Shown piece by piece: positions 1-6,759 of a stretch of 35,499 nt of DNA (position 1 is its first letter; each line of letters begins with the position of its first letter). Location of the stretch: the IMG/VR virus record IMGVR_UViG_3300027985_000585, positions 1 through 35,499 of that record; one strand, written 5' to 3'. Made by a program: the position numbers and the translations under genes. The stretch is from a virus. The notes beneath the pieces were generated by a model. It worked only from the letters and a program-made list of their open reading frames with translations. It was not told the origin of the DNA and did not search any database.

Positions 1-144
1 CTCCGTTTCGACAAAACATTCTGCACCCACTCTTTTTCAATGCTCATCCACAACTTCCCAGGGCGGTCAACACCCTGCATCATTCCCATGAGATCGTCTA
101 TAGGCACATCAAGCTCTGCTGATATCTTCGCCAGCTTTCTCGTC
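1..144. repeat. Left copy of 144-bp terminal direct repeat
   Basis: These 144 bases are identical to the last 144 bases of the window (35356-35499). The initiator reading frame passes through the junction without a break when the two copies are merged, which shows a circular (or circularly permuted) molecule rather than two independent repeats. The simplest reading is assembly overlap on a closed contig; a true short terminal redundancy is less likely but not excluded. Confidence 0.95.
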
Positions 145-758
145 AACGCAACATACGCCTTCGTGGTGAGTGGTTGCTTGAGGGTATGTTTGCGGTACTT
201 CACCAGCTCACGGCATTGCTCTTCAGTGAGACCGGCATCCAAACCAGGCTGAAGATCAATGTCCATATATACGCGTGCGTGTGCGCGCGTTATCGTCGTA
301 GACGATTCTTCACCTTCTTTATCATTCTTTCCTTTCTTCTCTTTCTTATCATTCTTAATATTCTTGTTAGTGGTTAGTTGATGGTTAGTTGATGGTTGGT
401 TGATGGTTAGTTGATGGTTGGTTGATGGTTGGTCGTTGGTTAGGTTGATGGTTAGCTCTTCGCAGTTTATGTCAAAAACTTCGCTGTTTACAAGAGTTAT
501 CACGCTTCCTTTGGTGGTTGGTTTGATGGTTAAAAAATTCCACTTTTCCAAATTTTTCAAAGCTGTTCTGTACTGCTGTCGAGAAAGACCGCAAGAAGCG
601 TGATCACCAACCACACATTGATTGGGTTCGAGATCCATGATTTTAGAGGCTGTCCGGCGACACCTGGAAGCTATCAAAGCAAGCAATGTGAACTCGTGAG
701 GGTGGGCGAAAAGCTCAACCGTGGTATCAGTCCTGTTCATCTTAACAAATGTGGCCAT
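1..758 (-). CDS. Phage replication initiator (lambda O-like role), first 252 codons; continues at the right end of the window
   Basis: The gene starts at ATG 758 behind a strong AGGAGGG site and runs off the left edge. Joined to 35355-35202 across the circular junction it is 912 nt, 303 residues, with no frame break. The first ~100 residues look like a winged helix-turn-helix replisome organiser domain: a Leu-rich helix with a CRRTA segment near residue 33, then a GLSRQQYRTALKNLEKW recognition-helix segment. Residues about 102-130 are a low-complexity Asn/Gln/Pro/Thr linker with an 11-residue repeat (QPSTNHQLTIN, QPSTNHQLTTN). A Lys/Glu-rich stretch and a helical C-terminal domain follow. The linker DNA holds tandem 11-bp iterons, so the protein probably binds inside its own gene, as lambda O does. 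The next gene is a probable helicase loader. The role is inferred from domain type, iterons and neighbours. Confidence 0.8.
   Translation of the reverse strand, partial: MATFVKMNRTDTTVELFAHPHEFTLLALIASRCRRTASKIMDLEPNQCVVGDHASCGLSRQQYRTALKNLEKWNFLTIKPTTKGSVITLVNSEVFDINCEELTINLTNDQPSTNHQLTINQPSTNHQLTTNKNIKNDKKEKKGKNDKEGEESSTTITRAHARVYMDIDLQPGLDAGLTEEQCRELVKYRKHTLKQPLTTKAYVALTRKLAKISAELDVPIDDLMGMMQGVDRPGKLWMSIEKEWVQNVLSKR
300..368. other. A/T-rich, strand-biased tract beside the iterons (possible DNA unwinding element)
   Basis: Immediately beside the iterons the plus strand is almost pure pyrimidine with A/T enrichment (runs of ctttctt, atcattctt, aatattctt). It encodes the Lys/Glu/Asp/Asn-rich segment of the initiator. 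The position next to the iterons matches the easily melted A/T-rich block of lambda-type origins. Only composition and position support this. Confidence 0.45.
370..454. repeat. Tandem 11-bp iterons, probable replication origin
   Basis: On the plus strand there are about seven head-to-tail copies of ATGGTT(A/G)GTTG: 370-380, 381-391, 392-402, 403-413, 414-424, 425-435, a 12-base variant at 436-447 and a half copy at 448-454. Degenerate copies occur near 514-532. The 11-nt unit is not a multiple of three, so the repeat is maintained at the DNA level while the encoded protein repeats only every 33 nt. The tract lies in the linker of the initiator gene, the classic lambda-like origin arrangement. 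Origin function is inferred. Confidence 0.7.
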
Positions 759-908
759 GCGCCCTCCTGAGTGGATATAACAAAGCCCCCAACCATGCAG
801 TGGGACAGGGCCTCGGTAAAGGCATCCACGGCACAGCCAGGGGCTGAAAGTTCTATGAATTCCTGTCATTGTCAACGGTGTTACCGCACCGGCCCGAAGG
901 CAATAATA
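759..908 (-). promoter_or_regulatory. Structured 150-base leader of the replication initiator
   Basis: No gene is visible here. On the minus strand the region contains the palindrome CGGTGCGGTAACACCG (876-891), directly followed by a consensus TTGACA (870-875) that lacks a good -10. Further on is a long imperfect hairpin whose outer arms AGCCCC and GGGGCT (about 785-846) enclose GTGG/CCAC and GCCT/AGGC stems. A short T-rich stretch follows the outer arm. The layout suggests an attenuator or operator controlling initiator dosage; function is inferred. Confidence 0.4.
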
Positions 909-937
909 TTATACCATGTTTATGATCAACCCGGCAA
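908..937 (-). promoter_or_regulatory. Extended -10 promoter candidate upstream of the replication initiator
   Basis: On the minus strand TGG followed by TATAAT (908-913) forms a perfect -10 hexamer with an extended-10 TG. An 18-bp spacer separates it from TTGCCG (932-937). The -10 overlaps the stop codon of the upstream coiled-coil gene, and transcription would start near 901, about 140 bases before the initiator ATG. Confidence 0.5.
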
Positions 938-1883
938 TTTTCCCGTCAGCTATCGCCTTTACGATATTTCTCGCCTCTTCTATGCTGATGAAACAAGTTT
1001 CTGAAAGTTTTTCGGCGATCTGTTCCATCGTTTCAGCCTTTTGTTGGGCTACTTCATCGTCTTTAAGTTTTTGCGCTCGTGCTCTCTCTTCTGCGGCCTT
1101 GGCGTCCGCTTCAGCTTTTCTTTTCCTCTCCTCGGCCTCTGCTGCCTCCCGGTTGGCCTTCTCAACCTTCTCCCTGGCCTCGCGCTCTATGCGCTCTTTT
1201 TCGGCTTCGACGGCCTGGCGCCTGATTTCGCCTTCGCGTTCCTTGCGCTCCCGCTCTTCCTTCTCCTTGCGCAGCTTCTCAAGCTCCGCTCTCTCGGCAG
1301 CCAGCCTCTCCTCCTCGATAATTTCCTCTTTCCGGCGAACGATCCCGGCTTCAAGGGATTCGATGGCCTTGACTCTGACCAAAGCAGCCTGTTCGGAGAA
1401 TTCCTGATAGTCGAAGGTATCATTGCGGAGTTCTTCCAGTTTGGCTTCCATGGCCTCGACGGTGTAGTCAACCGTACCCATGGATTCGATCTGAGCCTTG
1501 ATGGCACTGATCCTCTTCTCATCCTCGGCCTCCCACTCAAGGGCCGGGCCTTTGATCTCGTCCTGGAGGGCCTGAAGCTTTTCTTTGATGGCATTGCGTT
1601 GATTGTCGACGATTCTGGCCTTGTCCTTGAACACTGCTGAAATTTCTTTGCCGGCTTCTTCGATTGCTGTTTTTGTTCTTGCGACCTGATGAGCAAGGGA
1701 CTTGATATCCTTGCGACCCTTGGCGGTTGTGGCATCCGTGACGATTGATCTCATTTCAGCGGCGTAGTATTCGAAGAAACTTTCGGCGGTTCCTTCCTGG
1801 AAAATGAGTTTGGGGTTTTCCTTGATGACAAGAGCCTGTTCAGCAGTCAGTTTTGGTGCAGTAAGTTCTTTCTTTTCGGTCAT
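909..1883 (-). CDS. Large coiled-coil phage protein of the early region
   Basis: A 324-residue protein starting at ATG 1883 with a GGAGG site. Residues ~55-130 are helical. Residues ~185-285 form an uninterrupted Glu/Arg/Lys/Ala-rich coiled coil, followed by a small domain ending GKIAGLIINMV. Similar early coiled-coil proteins are common next to annealing-protein genes in siphoviruses, but I cannot assign a family or activity. Resemblance to TolA-like sequences reflects composition only. It is the last gene before the initiator leader, and the candidate initiator promoter sits over its stop codon. Confidence 0.8.
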   Translation of the reverse strand: MTEKKELTAPKLTAEQALVIKENPKLIFQEGTAESFFEYYAAEMRSIVTDATTAKGRKDIKSLAHQVARTKTAIEEAGKEISAVFKDKARIVDNQRNAIKEKLQALQDEIKGPALEWEAEDEKRISAIKAQIESMGTVDYTVEAMEAKLEELRNDTFDYQEFSEQAALVRVKAIESLEAGIVRRKEEIIEEERLAAERAELEKLRKEKEERERKEREGEIRRQAVEAEKERIEREAREKVEKANREAAEAEERKRKAEADAKAAEERARAQKLKDDEVAQQKAETMEQIAEKLSETCFISIEEARNIVKAIADGKIAGLIINMV

Positions 1884-1916
1884 GTTTTCCTCCGATTTAA
1901 TTTTGATTTGCGGAAA

Positions 1917-1979
1917 CTATTCCCGCGTGATAATCCACACGCACACTGCCGCTACCGGCAGCCACATCAGCGCGAGCAT
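1917..1979 (-). CDS. Possible 20-residue single-pass membrane peptide
   Basis: ATG 1979 lies within the 3' end of the upstream 77-residue gene, in another frame. It opens a 20-residue frame, MLALMWLPVAAVCVWIITRE, ending at TAG. The product is almost entirely hydrophobic, with a charged C-terminus, as expected for a minimal transmembrane segment. AAGGA lies 9 bases upstream of the ATG. It fills the otherwise empty gap between the neighbouring genes. Chance is a real alternative at this length. Confidence 0.3.
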   Translation of the reverse strand: MLALMWLPVAAVCVWIITRE

Positions 1980-2200
1980 GGTTCGGCGTCCTTGACCCTG
2001 AACCTGATTGATCCCGCCGGAACCACATAAATTTCTCCATTGTCCAGCTCGATGATTGCGGCTGCAAAGTTCCCGGGGCCGCTCTCAAATTCTTCGTAAT
2101 CAACGCTCCATGTGTGAAATGTGGCCGGAGTCTCCCTGTTCTCGTACACATCATGGTTCTCCCGTCTGATCCTGTTTTTCCAAATGCAAGGTCTTGTCAT
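1967..2200 (-). CDS. Hypothetical early protein, 77 aa
   Basis: The start at ATG 2200 is chosen because it forms an ATGA overlap with the stop of the methyltransferase gene and follows a GGAAGG site. The N-terminus is basic. The C-terminal half, with AAIIELDNGEIYVVPAGSIRF, looks like a small beta-rich fold. The family is not recognised. Confidence 0.65.
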   Translation of the reverse strand: MTRPCIWKNRIRRENHDVYENRETPATFHTWSVDYEEFESGPGNFAAAIIELDNGEIYVVPAGSIRFRVKDAEPCSR

Positions 2201-2730
2201 TGTTTCACTTCCTTCCTGACTGGATTTGCAAGACACACAAGAAAACCTCGTATCTTCCCTGCAGCGAGAGCTGAAGAAATAACGGAAGTGTCCCACTCAC
2301 AGTACGAAACCAAGCAGCTCGGAGCGTTGGCTACGTCGGCCTTTCCTCCGTCACCCTTTTTTCGGAAAGCAAGTCGGCCCTCGAAAAATAAAACAGCATG
2401 AGCTTTACGCCATACCTCACGAAAAAAGCCCTTCGTCTCTGTTCGAGCAAAAATGAGAGCTACTCCTTTCTTGTGCTCAGCAAGTTTGGCAAGCCAATTG
2501 AATGTTTCGCGTCCATAGGGAGGGTTGAGCCACACCCGACCAACCCAAGCACGACTGAGGCCGTCGCCGTGCTCTTCTTTCGAATAATGCATGGTTGCGG
2601 TTGGCCATGGTCTCCGAGGTTCTGGGGGAGCACATGGATCTAAATCAAAGGGTCCCAACGCCTCGACTATTTCTGGAGGGGTGAGCCATTCCTGCTCGTT
2701 CTCTGTATTGCTATTGAAATTTCTTGTCAT
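2197..2730 (-). CDS. Phage DNA N6-adenine methyltransferase (Dam family)
   Basis: 177 residues from ATG 2730, which overlaps the upstream stop (TGATG). The opening WLTPPEIVEALGPFDLDPCA (residues 15-34) and the catalytic NPPYG motif (69-73, in VWLNPPYGRE) are typical of the short phage-type Dam methyltransferases. In that family DLDPC lies near the AdoMet-binding part and NPPY binds the target adenine. The length matches the family (about 170). Likely roles are protecting phage DNA from host restriction or altering regulatory sites. No cognate restriction enzyme is encoded nearby. Confidence 0.9.
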   Translation of the reverse strand: MTRNFNSNTENEQEWLTPPEIVEALGPFDLDPCAPPEPRRPWPTATMHYSKEEHGDGLSRAWVGRVWLNPPYGRETFNWLAKLAEHKKGVALIFARTETKGFFREVWRKAHAVLFFEGRLAFRKKGDGGKADVANAPSCLVSYCEWDTSVISSALAAGKIRGFLVCLANPVRKEVKQ

Positions 2731-3074
2731 CACTTCACCTCCGTCTTAAAATTATGCCCACAATCAAGACACCTGAAAACCCACGGCGACACCGCACAAT
2801 CAACATTGTCGCTGCCACAATCAGGACATTCTATTTCTCCGCCCCAGGCCAACAGTTCCGGGATTTCGTCAAATTCGGATTCGCCCAGGACACAGACGTT
2901 CTCAGGATTGCCATCCTCATAGACACTGGCGAATGCGATGACATTTCTCCGAAGAATATTGAAAGCCTGTCTGATTTCGGGCTGGATTGGTTTTGGAAGT
3001 TTGGACAGCTCTGACTGAAGCTTGTTCAGATTTCTGAGGGCCTTGCGCTTGAGGTTGTTGAAGTCTATTTTCAT
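2730..3074 (-). CDS. Early protein with C-terminal zinc ribbon, 114 aa
   Basis: ATG 3074 starts a basic helical N-terminal half, followed by an acidic middle and a C-terminal zinc ribbon with paired CPDCG and CLDCGH knuckles (residues ~83-108). The ribbon probably binds zinc and may bind nucleic acid. The stop overlaps the methyltransferase start. No family name can be given. Confidence 0.7.
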   Translation of the reverse strand: MKIDFNNLKRKALRNLNKLQSELSKLPKPIQPEIRQAFNILRRNVIAFASVYEDGNPENVCVLGESEFDEIPELLAWGGEIECPDCGSDNVDCAVSPWVFRCLDCGHNFKTEVK

Positions 3075-3085
3075 TGCTTCACATC

Positions 3086-3286
3086 CTAATCTTTTTTCAT
3101 AATTTCTATTTTGTCCAGTGGAGAAAAAACACGGGGGGTGAATTCAGCCGGAATCCATATCTCGTCATGTTGCACGGCCTGTTCTTCGCCGTTTTTCGAT
3201 AGGTGGACGATCCACTGATGCGTGATAGCCACCACTGGCCCGGTTCCGAACTCACTTGAAACAACATCACCTATGCGTATAAACAT
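3086..3286 (-). CDS. Hypothetical early protein, 66 aa
   Basis: ATG 3286 overlaps the upstream stop TGA, so translation is probably coupled. The sequence (IRIGDVVSSEFGTGPVVAI near the start) has the look of a small SH3/Tudor-like beta barrel similar to CarD-like or KOW-like folds, but this is only a structural impression. Confidence 0.6.
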   Translation of the reverse strand: MFIRIGDVVSSEFGTGPVVAITHQWIVHLSKNGEEQAVQHDEIWIPAEFTPRVFSPLDKIEIMKKD

Positions 3287-3645
3287 CACTTCACCTCCGT
3301 CAAGCTGTCCTCAGGTGCGATTTCTGCGAAGGCTTCGGCAGCCCAAGGAATAAGCCCGTATGCTCCGCCCAGATATCCCCGATACCACTCGCGAATGCAC
3401 TCATTAAATAAGGGCATTCTTTCCCAAACAAAGCAACTACCGTCACGATCTTTCGTTATCCATCTCGCCCACGGATACAGCACCTTCACCAGCTCCACCA
3501 CATCCTCGACTGTCTGCGGCTTGCGGGTGATGATGGGGAGGTCGGAAAAGCGCACCCATTCGCCGTCGGGATCTTCTTCGAAATACAAGGTACATCTTGG
3601 CGCATGAGGGTCATCATGATCGTGTATGCAATCGTATCGTTTCAT
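3286..3645 (-). CDS. Hypothetical early protein, 119 aa
   Basis: ATG 3645 overlaps the stop of the gene above (3642). The acidic, aromatic-rich protein begins with a His/Asp-rich segment (CIHDHDDPHAPRC) that could hold a metal. The rest has no recognisable motif. Confidence 0.6.
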   Translation of the reverse strand: MKRYDCIHDHDDPHAPRCTLYFEEDPDGEWVRFSDLPIITRKPQTVEDVVELVKVLYPWARWITKDRDGSCFVWERMPLFNECIREWYRGYLGGAYGLIPWAAEAFAEIAPEDSLTEVK

Positions 3646-3884
3646 TCCTCAATCTCTCCTTTCATCATCTCAAACATCGCCGCAAATCTCCCCAGCGTCT
3701 TTTCGCAGATCACGACGCCAGGTCTAAGGCTCATCACCAGATCGTTGTCAAGATCAGGGCGGCGATACACCGCACCGACCTGGGTATCGCCGGCATCGAG
3801 GCAGAGGCCAAAGGACTGCTTGTTGCCGTCCAGCTTGATTATGGCTGGCGTAAGGCGGTACTCTTTGTCTCGGTGGTCGTTCAT
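3642..3884 (-). CDS. Hypothetical early protein, 80 aa
   Basis: Starts at ATG 3884, directly after an AGGAGGAG site; the in-frame codons further upstream lack a ribosome site and run into the previous gene. It is a mixed alpha/beta protein ending in Met/Glu-rich helices (MFEMMKGEIEE). The family is not recognised. Confidence 0.6.
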   Translation of the reverse strand: MNDHRDKEYRLTPAIIKLDGNKQSFGLCLDAGDTQVGAVYRRPDLDNDLVMSLRPGVVICEKTLGRFAAMFEMMKGEIEE

Positions 3885-3892
3885 CGCTCCTC

Positions 3893-4123
3893 CTATATCT
3901 CCCCATCCGCACAATCGTCTGGCAAAATAACTGTTCCGTCATTGTCGGCACCGATACCAGGGAAGATGCCACCGCCGCCACCAGGGCCATTCCATTGATA
4001 TCTATTTTTGGATAATTTATACCAATGTCCTCCCATGATGGCCGGAAACTTCGACCCTACAGGATAATCCTCTATGTCCATTGTCCGACGGATTTCTTTC
4101 GATTCACCTTTCGTTTTTTTCAT
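3893..4123 (-). CDS. Hypothetical glycine-loop early protein, 76 aa
   Basis: ATG 4123 overlaps the upstream stop (ATGA type) after a GGAGG site. It has a basic N-terminus, a central aromatic stretch (GGHWYKLSKNRYQW) and a run of five glycines near residue 50, then an acidic tail. The function is unknown. Confidence 0.6.
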   Translation of the reverse strand: MKKTKGESKEIRRTMDIEDYPVGSKFPAIMGGHWYKLSKNRYQWNGPGGGGGIFPGIGADNDGTVILPDDCADGEI

Positions 4124-4563
4124 CGACCCTCCTCAAACATCTTCTCGGAGTTCCGGAGTATCGCCACAAGCTGTTCAGAGAGACCATGGCGCTTCGCCAA
4201 GCTTTCCCATTGTGGAACTGTTCCGCTCCTTCTTCTCGCTGCGGCCATAACATCAACAAAGTATTCAATGATGTCGAGGATATTCATATCAGAAGCACCA
4301 TTCTCGAAATGTTCTGGATGATGACGATTAACCTTGTAATGGTGCTGTATGCCCTCCGATTTGGTACACTCGAAATACTCAGGAGTGCCATATTTCAAGT
4401 CCTTGATAGACGTCAGGGCCTCAAACTCTGGACTCATGTGCTTGCTTTCATCGTGGGATGCAGCTCTCATTGTGACCTTAATGACCAGCTTGTGCATGAG
4501 CCTGGCAATATCTGCTTGATGAAGGTAAATTTCATCTCTGAGTATCGCTTCTTTGTCGTTCAT
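4120..4563 (-). CDS. DUF5662-like phage protein
   Basis: 147 residues from ATG 4563 behind a strong GGAGG. The central sequence SEGIQHHYKVNRHHPEHF, followed by MNILDIIEYFVDVMAAA, is the signature of the DUF5662 family found in many phages. The conserved His/Asp cluster (SHDESKH, QHHY, NRHHPEHF) resembles a metal-binding HD-like helical fold, but the activity is unknown. Confidence 0.75.
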   Translation of the reverse strand: MNDKEAILRDEIYLHQADIARLMHKLVIKVTMRAASHDESKHMSPEFEALTSIKDLKYGTPEYFECTKSEGIQHHYKVNRHHPEHFENGASDMNILDIIEYFVDVMAAARRRSGTVPQWESLAKRHGLSEQLVAILRNSEKMFEEGR

Positions 4564-4571
4564 TATTCCTC

Positions 4572-4787
4572 CTATGGTCTCAGCAGCACATCGCTGCCTT
4601 CGCTGTCGCCGTGGGTGGGTGCTATTTCGTCTTCTTCAAGAAGTCTTGCAGCCACAACCGAAAAGTCATCGATGCCGTCATCACCAGGGCACATATCGTC
4701 GAACGGGCACTGATGGCAATTAAATTCATCGAACATGCATATTTTATCAGCTACCTTTTGTAAAACTATTTTGTCATTTGCTCTCAT
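4572..4787 (-). CDS. Cysteine-cluster early protein, 71 aa
   Basis: Starts at ATG 4787 after an AGGAGA site and overlaps the upstream stop (ATGA). The CNCHQCPFDDMC-like cluster near residues 20-34 (C-x2-C-x6-C pattern) probably binds a metal. The C-terminal half is acidic. The family is unknown. Confidence 0.6.
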   Translation of the reverse strand: MRANDKIVLQKVADKICMFDEFNCHQCPFDDMCPGDDGIDDFSVVAARLLEEDEIAPTHGDSEGSDVLLRP

Positions 4788-4990
4788 GTTTTCTCCTTGC
4801 CTCTTCGCTGTCCCTTCTTCCTCAGCATCTCCTTGCACCGCCCACACTCCACATCATCGTCAACAGTAGTCGTCCTGGCCGGCACAATACCACACAATGC
4901 GATGTCCTGCTCTCTGACATCGCGCCGGGCCGTGTTCGATGGCCAGAGCCGAGATCGTGGTGTTGCGGCGTGGAGTTTACGGGTGGTCAT
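4784..4990 (-). CDS. Small zinc-binding protein, 68 aa
   Basis: ATG 4990 begins a basic protein with the spaced pattern IALCGIVPARTT then VECGRCKEMLRK. This resembles short actinophage and proteobacterial phage proteins with a His/Cys...CxxC zinc site. It overlaps both neighbours (14 bases with the gene above, ATGA with the gene below). The ribosome site is weak, fitting coupled translation. Confidence 0.6.
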   Translation of the reverse strand: MTTRKLHAATPRSRLWPSNTARRDVREQDIALCGIVPARTTTVDDDVECGRCKEMLRKKGQRRGKEKT

Positions 4991-5168
4991 TGCGCTGATA
5001 TTTCTCGGCTTTTACGATCACCGAGTCAGGATCAAAATCGAGGATTGTTACGACATCTTCCGTTTCTTTGGCTTTGGCCAGCAGTTCATCGTATTCTTCC
5101 GATGACATATTTTCAATCCGCATAATCAAACTTTTGAGATATGCTATGACATCCTCTTTTTCACCCAT
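4977..5168 (-). CDS. Hypothetical acidic helical protein, 63 aa
   Basis: The start at ATG 5168 follows a GGAGGTG site, whereas the longer frame upstream is only a shadow of the previous gene. The protein is helical and acidic (KEDVIAYLKSLIMRIENMS), then DVVTILDFDPDSVIV. No family is recognised. Confidence 0.6.
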   Translation of the reverse strand: MGEKEDVIAYLKSLIMRIENMSSEEYDELLAKAKETEDVVTILDFDPDSVIVKAEKYQRNDHP

Positions 5169-5451
5169 TCCACACCTCCGCCGCCCTCTCTGCCAGCTTC
5201 TGTTTGGCGAGAAAGACAATTTCGCGCCTCGAACCAGCTCTGCAAGGATGGAGTGGGCATTCTTCACACCACCCGAATTTGTGACAGTAGCCCTCATCAG
5301 CAAGATACTTCAGCTTGGCCATTTCGTCCATCTTCTGCCCATCAGCAAATGCCGGCTTCGTCCAATCCAGCGGCTTCATAGCCTCGTCAACAGCTTCTAG
5401 TGCTGCGCCGGACTGTAGCAACATCATTGTTATTTCGGTTGTGCTGAACAT
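5161..5451 (-). CDS. Cysteine-rich early protein, 96 aa
   Basis: ATG 5451 follows AGGGAGGAAC. The N-terminal half is helical. CHKFGWCEECPLHPC near residues 56-70 is a dense Cys/His cluster typical of a small zinc site. The C-terminus is helical. The function is unknown. Confidence 0.65.
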   Translation of the reverse strand: MFSTTEITMMLLQSGAALEAVDEAMKPLDWTKPAFADGQKMDEMAKLKYLADEGYCHKFGWCEECPLHPCRAGSRREIVFLAKQKLAERAAEVWNG

Positions 5452-5491
5452 TGTTCCTCCCTCAACTTCCTATTCTCCCGAATCAATCCCA

Positions 5492-5620
5492 TCACAGGGC
5501 AGGTTCCGACTGTCCGCAAATGCCTTGTCTCAAAGCAGGGTATCCATCACAGTCTCCGCATTGGAAATACCAGTCACAATAATCGTCATGAATACAGCCT
5601 TTGCAGATACTTACAGTCAT
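5492..5620 (-). CDS. Small cysteine-rich protein, 42 aa
   Basis: ATG 5620 overlaps the stop of the 76-aa gene (ATGA). The 42-residue product contains CKGC near residue 6-9, then CDW, CGDCDG and CGQ, a pattern fit for zinc. It fills the gap between two firm genes and keeps the coupling seen throughout this operon. Confidence 0.55.
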   Translation of the reverse strand: MTVSICKGCIHDDYCDWYFQCGDCDGYPALRQGICGQSEPAL

Positions 5621-5847
5621 CTTCCAACCAACCTTTCCATGGTTTCGATCCTGCGCCTGGCCTCTGCGAATCTGGAATTATCACCTGTTCTGGAAGCTTC
5701 GGTCAGGTCATGGTAAAACCAGCCCCGGGCCCTGGTGATGAATTCTGAAATATCGGTTTCGGAGACGGGTTTGGGAAAATGATCAGAATTGATCCTGAAA
5801 GCTCCATCTCGGATCGAATTATCTATTTCAACCGCCTTCTCAGTCAT
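5617..5847 (-). CDS. Hypothetical helical protein, 76 aa
   Basis: ATG 5847 overlaps the previous stop (TAATG). The product is mostly helical and charged, with RARGWFYHDLTEASRTG in the middle and a basic C-terminus. No motif is recognised. Confidence 0.6.
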   Translation of the reverse strand: MTEKAVEIDNSIRDGAFRINSDHFPKPVSETDISEFITRARGWFYHDLTEASRTGDNSRFAEARRRIETMERLVGR

Positions 5848-6161
5848 TATCTTGCCCTCGCTTTCATGCAGATTTCAATTATCTTCAGCACCACAACCCT
5901 TGTGATATCATCGGTACGGAACGGAAAAGAACTGGCTATATAGTGGACTGGATTATCGGTTTCAATGGCCCTGTTGTAGATTTCTATTATGGCTCCGATT
6001 CCATCGAAAGATGCGTGCTGTGTGAACAGCTTTCCGATGCAGACCTGGCAGGGTCTGAGACTGTCCGAGACTTTTCTGAAACCGAGATCCATTTCAGCGG
6101 CGCAGTCCTGACACACATTGAGGGTCTGACCTGTTCCGGGTCGTGTTATGGTCTGATTCAT
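5847..6161 (-). CDS. Zinc-ribbon early protein, 104 aa
   Basis: Starts at ATG 6161, which overlaps the upstream stop (ATGA) after a GGAGGG site. NVCQDCAAEMD and RPCQVCIGK (residues ~16-45) form two CxxC knuckles. The C-terminal half is a hydrophobic alpha/beta segment ending in basic residues. The role is unknown. Confidence 0.65.
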   Translation of the reverse strand: MNQTITRPGTGQTLNVCQDCAAEMDLGFRKVSDSLRPCQVCIGKLFTQHASFDGIGAIIEIYNRAIETDNPVHYIASSFPFRTDDITRVVVLKIIEICMKARAR

Positions 6162-6595
6162 CTTCCCTCCGGCCTCCGTCCCATAACTTTCTCCCACTCC
6201 TCGAAACAGACCTGATAATACAGACTCCTGCTCACCTCAACCTGCTGTCCAAGGTCGCCGTCTGTCTTCAGGTCGATGTCAGGGTGCCGGCCACATCCGC
6301 AGGGGCAGAACTGGTTGGGGTTGATCGGCCTGGTGATTCGCACATCGAAGAACAAGCGCAACCATCGAGCTGTTCTTATGGTGCTGGTCAGTCTGCCATC
6401 GGCCCAATACTTTAGGCCCGATACAATCAGGTCGACGCCGCGAATCCGACAGCATATCACCATCAGAAAGAGGATTGCTCCCCAGAGAAACTGAGCCTCG
6501 TCGATCAGCACAGCTCCTGGTGTCTCGTCCGCCAGCTTCCGGGCCAGGGTCGTCTTGCCACAACGACCGCAACCGACGATGAAGTGTATTTTCAC
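6158..6595 (-). CDS. P-loop NTPase or kinase-like protein, 145 aa
   Basis: GTG 6595 overlaps the stop of the ribbon-helix-helix gene. A Walker A loop, GCGRCGKTT (residues 8-16), opens the protein and AVLIDEAQ (28-35) is a Walker B-like strand. A second Cys cluster, CPCGCGRH (~97-104), could form the zinc knuckle seen in thymidine-kinase-like and other small phage NTPases. The SGLKYW segment also recalls the lid side of thymidine kinase, but the length and order do not let me call it one. Substrate unknown. Confidence 0.7.
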   Translation of the reverse strand: MKIHFIVGCGRCGKTTLARKLADETPGAVLIDEAQFLWGAILFLMVICCRIRGVDLIVSGLKYWADGRLTSTIRTARWLRLFFDVRITRPINPNQFCPCGCGRHPDIDLKTDGDLGQQVEVSRSLYYQVCFEEWEKVMGRRPEGR

Positions 6596-6750
6596 CGTCC
6601 GGCCCTCCTGTCCAAACTCTCTTCAACGATCCTGCTCACGCTGACACCGCGCTCTGCCGCTTCCTTGCGCACTTCAGCCATCTTCCACGCCGGTATTGTC
6701 AGTGTGATCCTTACCCGCTTATCCTTTGCAGCTTTCTTGATGTTTGCCAT
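6592..6750 (-). CDS. Ribbon-helix-helix (Arc/MetJ/CopG-type) DNA-binding protein, 52 aa
   Basis: ATG 6750 follows GAGGTG and encodes a 52-residue basic protein. A beta strand KRVRITLTIP is followed by helix KMAEVRKEAAERG, a turn, and helix SVSRIVEESLDRR, the ribbon-helix-helix layout. Such dimers bind palindromic operators. It is the only classic small transcription-factor fold I see in the genome, so it is the best candidate to bind the palindrome over the early promoter (9046-9061). That link is inference. Confidence 0.75.
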   Translation of the reverse strand: MANIKKAAKDKRVRITLTIPAWKMAEVRKEAAERGVSVSRIVEESLDRRAGR

Positions 6751-6759
6751 TGTCGCACC

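Noticed and set aside
370-454. CRISPR-like short tandem array
   Set aside because: Units are 11 bp, head to tail without unique spacers, and lie in a coding frame; iterons explain them better.
916-1640. Long plus-strand frames rich in Leu, Ser and Phe opposite the coiled-coil gene
   Set aside because: They are the antisense of a Glu/Lys/Arg-rich coiled coil, which gives Leu/Ser/Phe runs by complement; there are no ribosome sites and the minus-strand gene is convincing.
1897-2154. Alternative 85-codon minus-strand frame
   Set aside because: It overlaps the 77-aa gene, which has a better ribosome site, an ATGA overlap and more protein-like sequence.
5430-5492. 20-codon minus-strand frame starting MGLIRENRKL
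   Set aside because: It has a TGATG overlap with the gene above, but runs into the next gene and carries its ribosome site; too little evidence to call.
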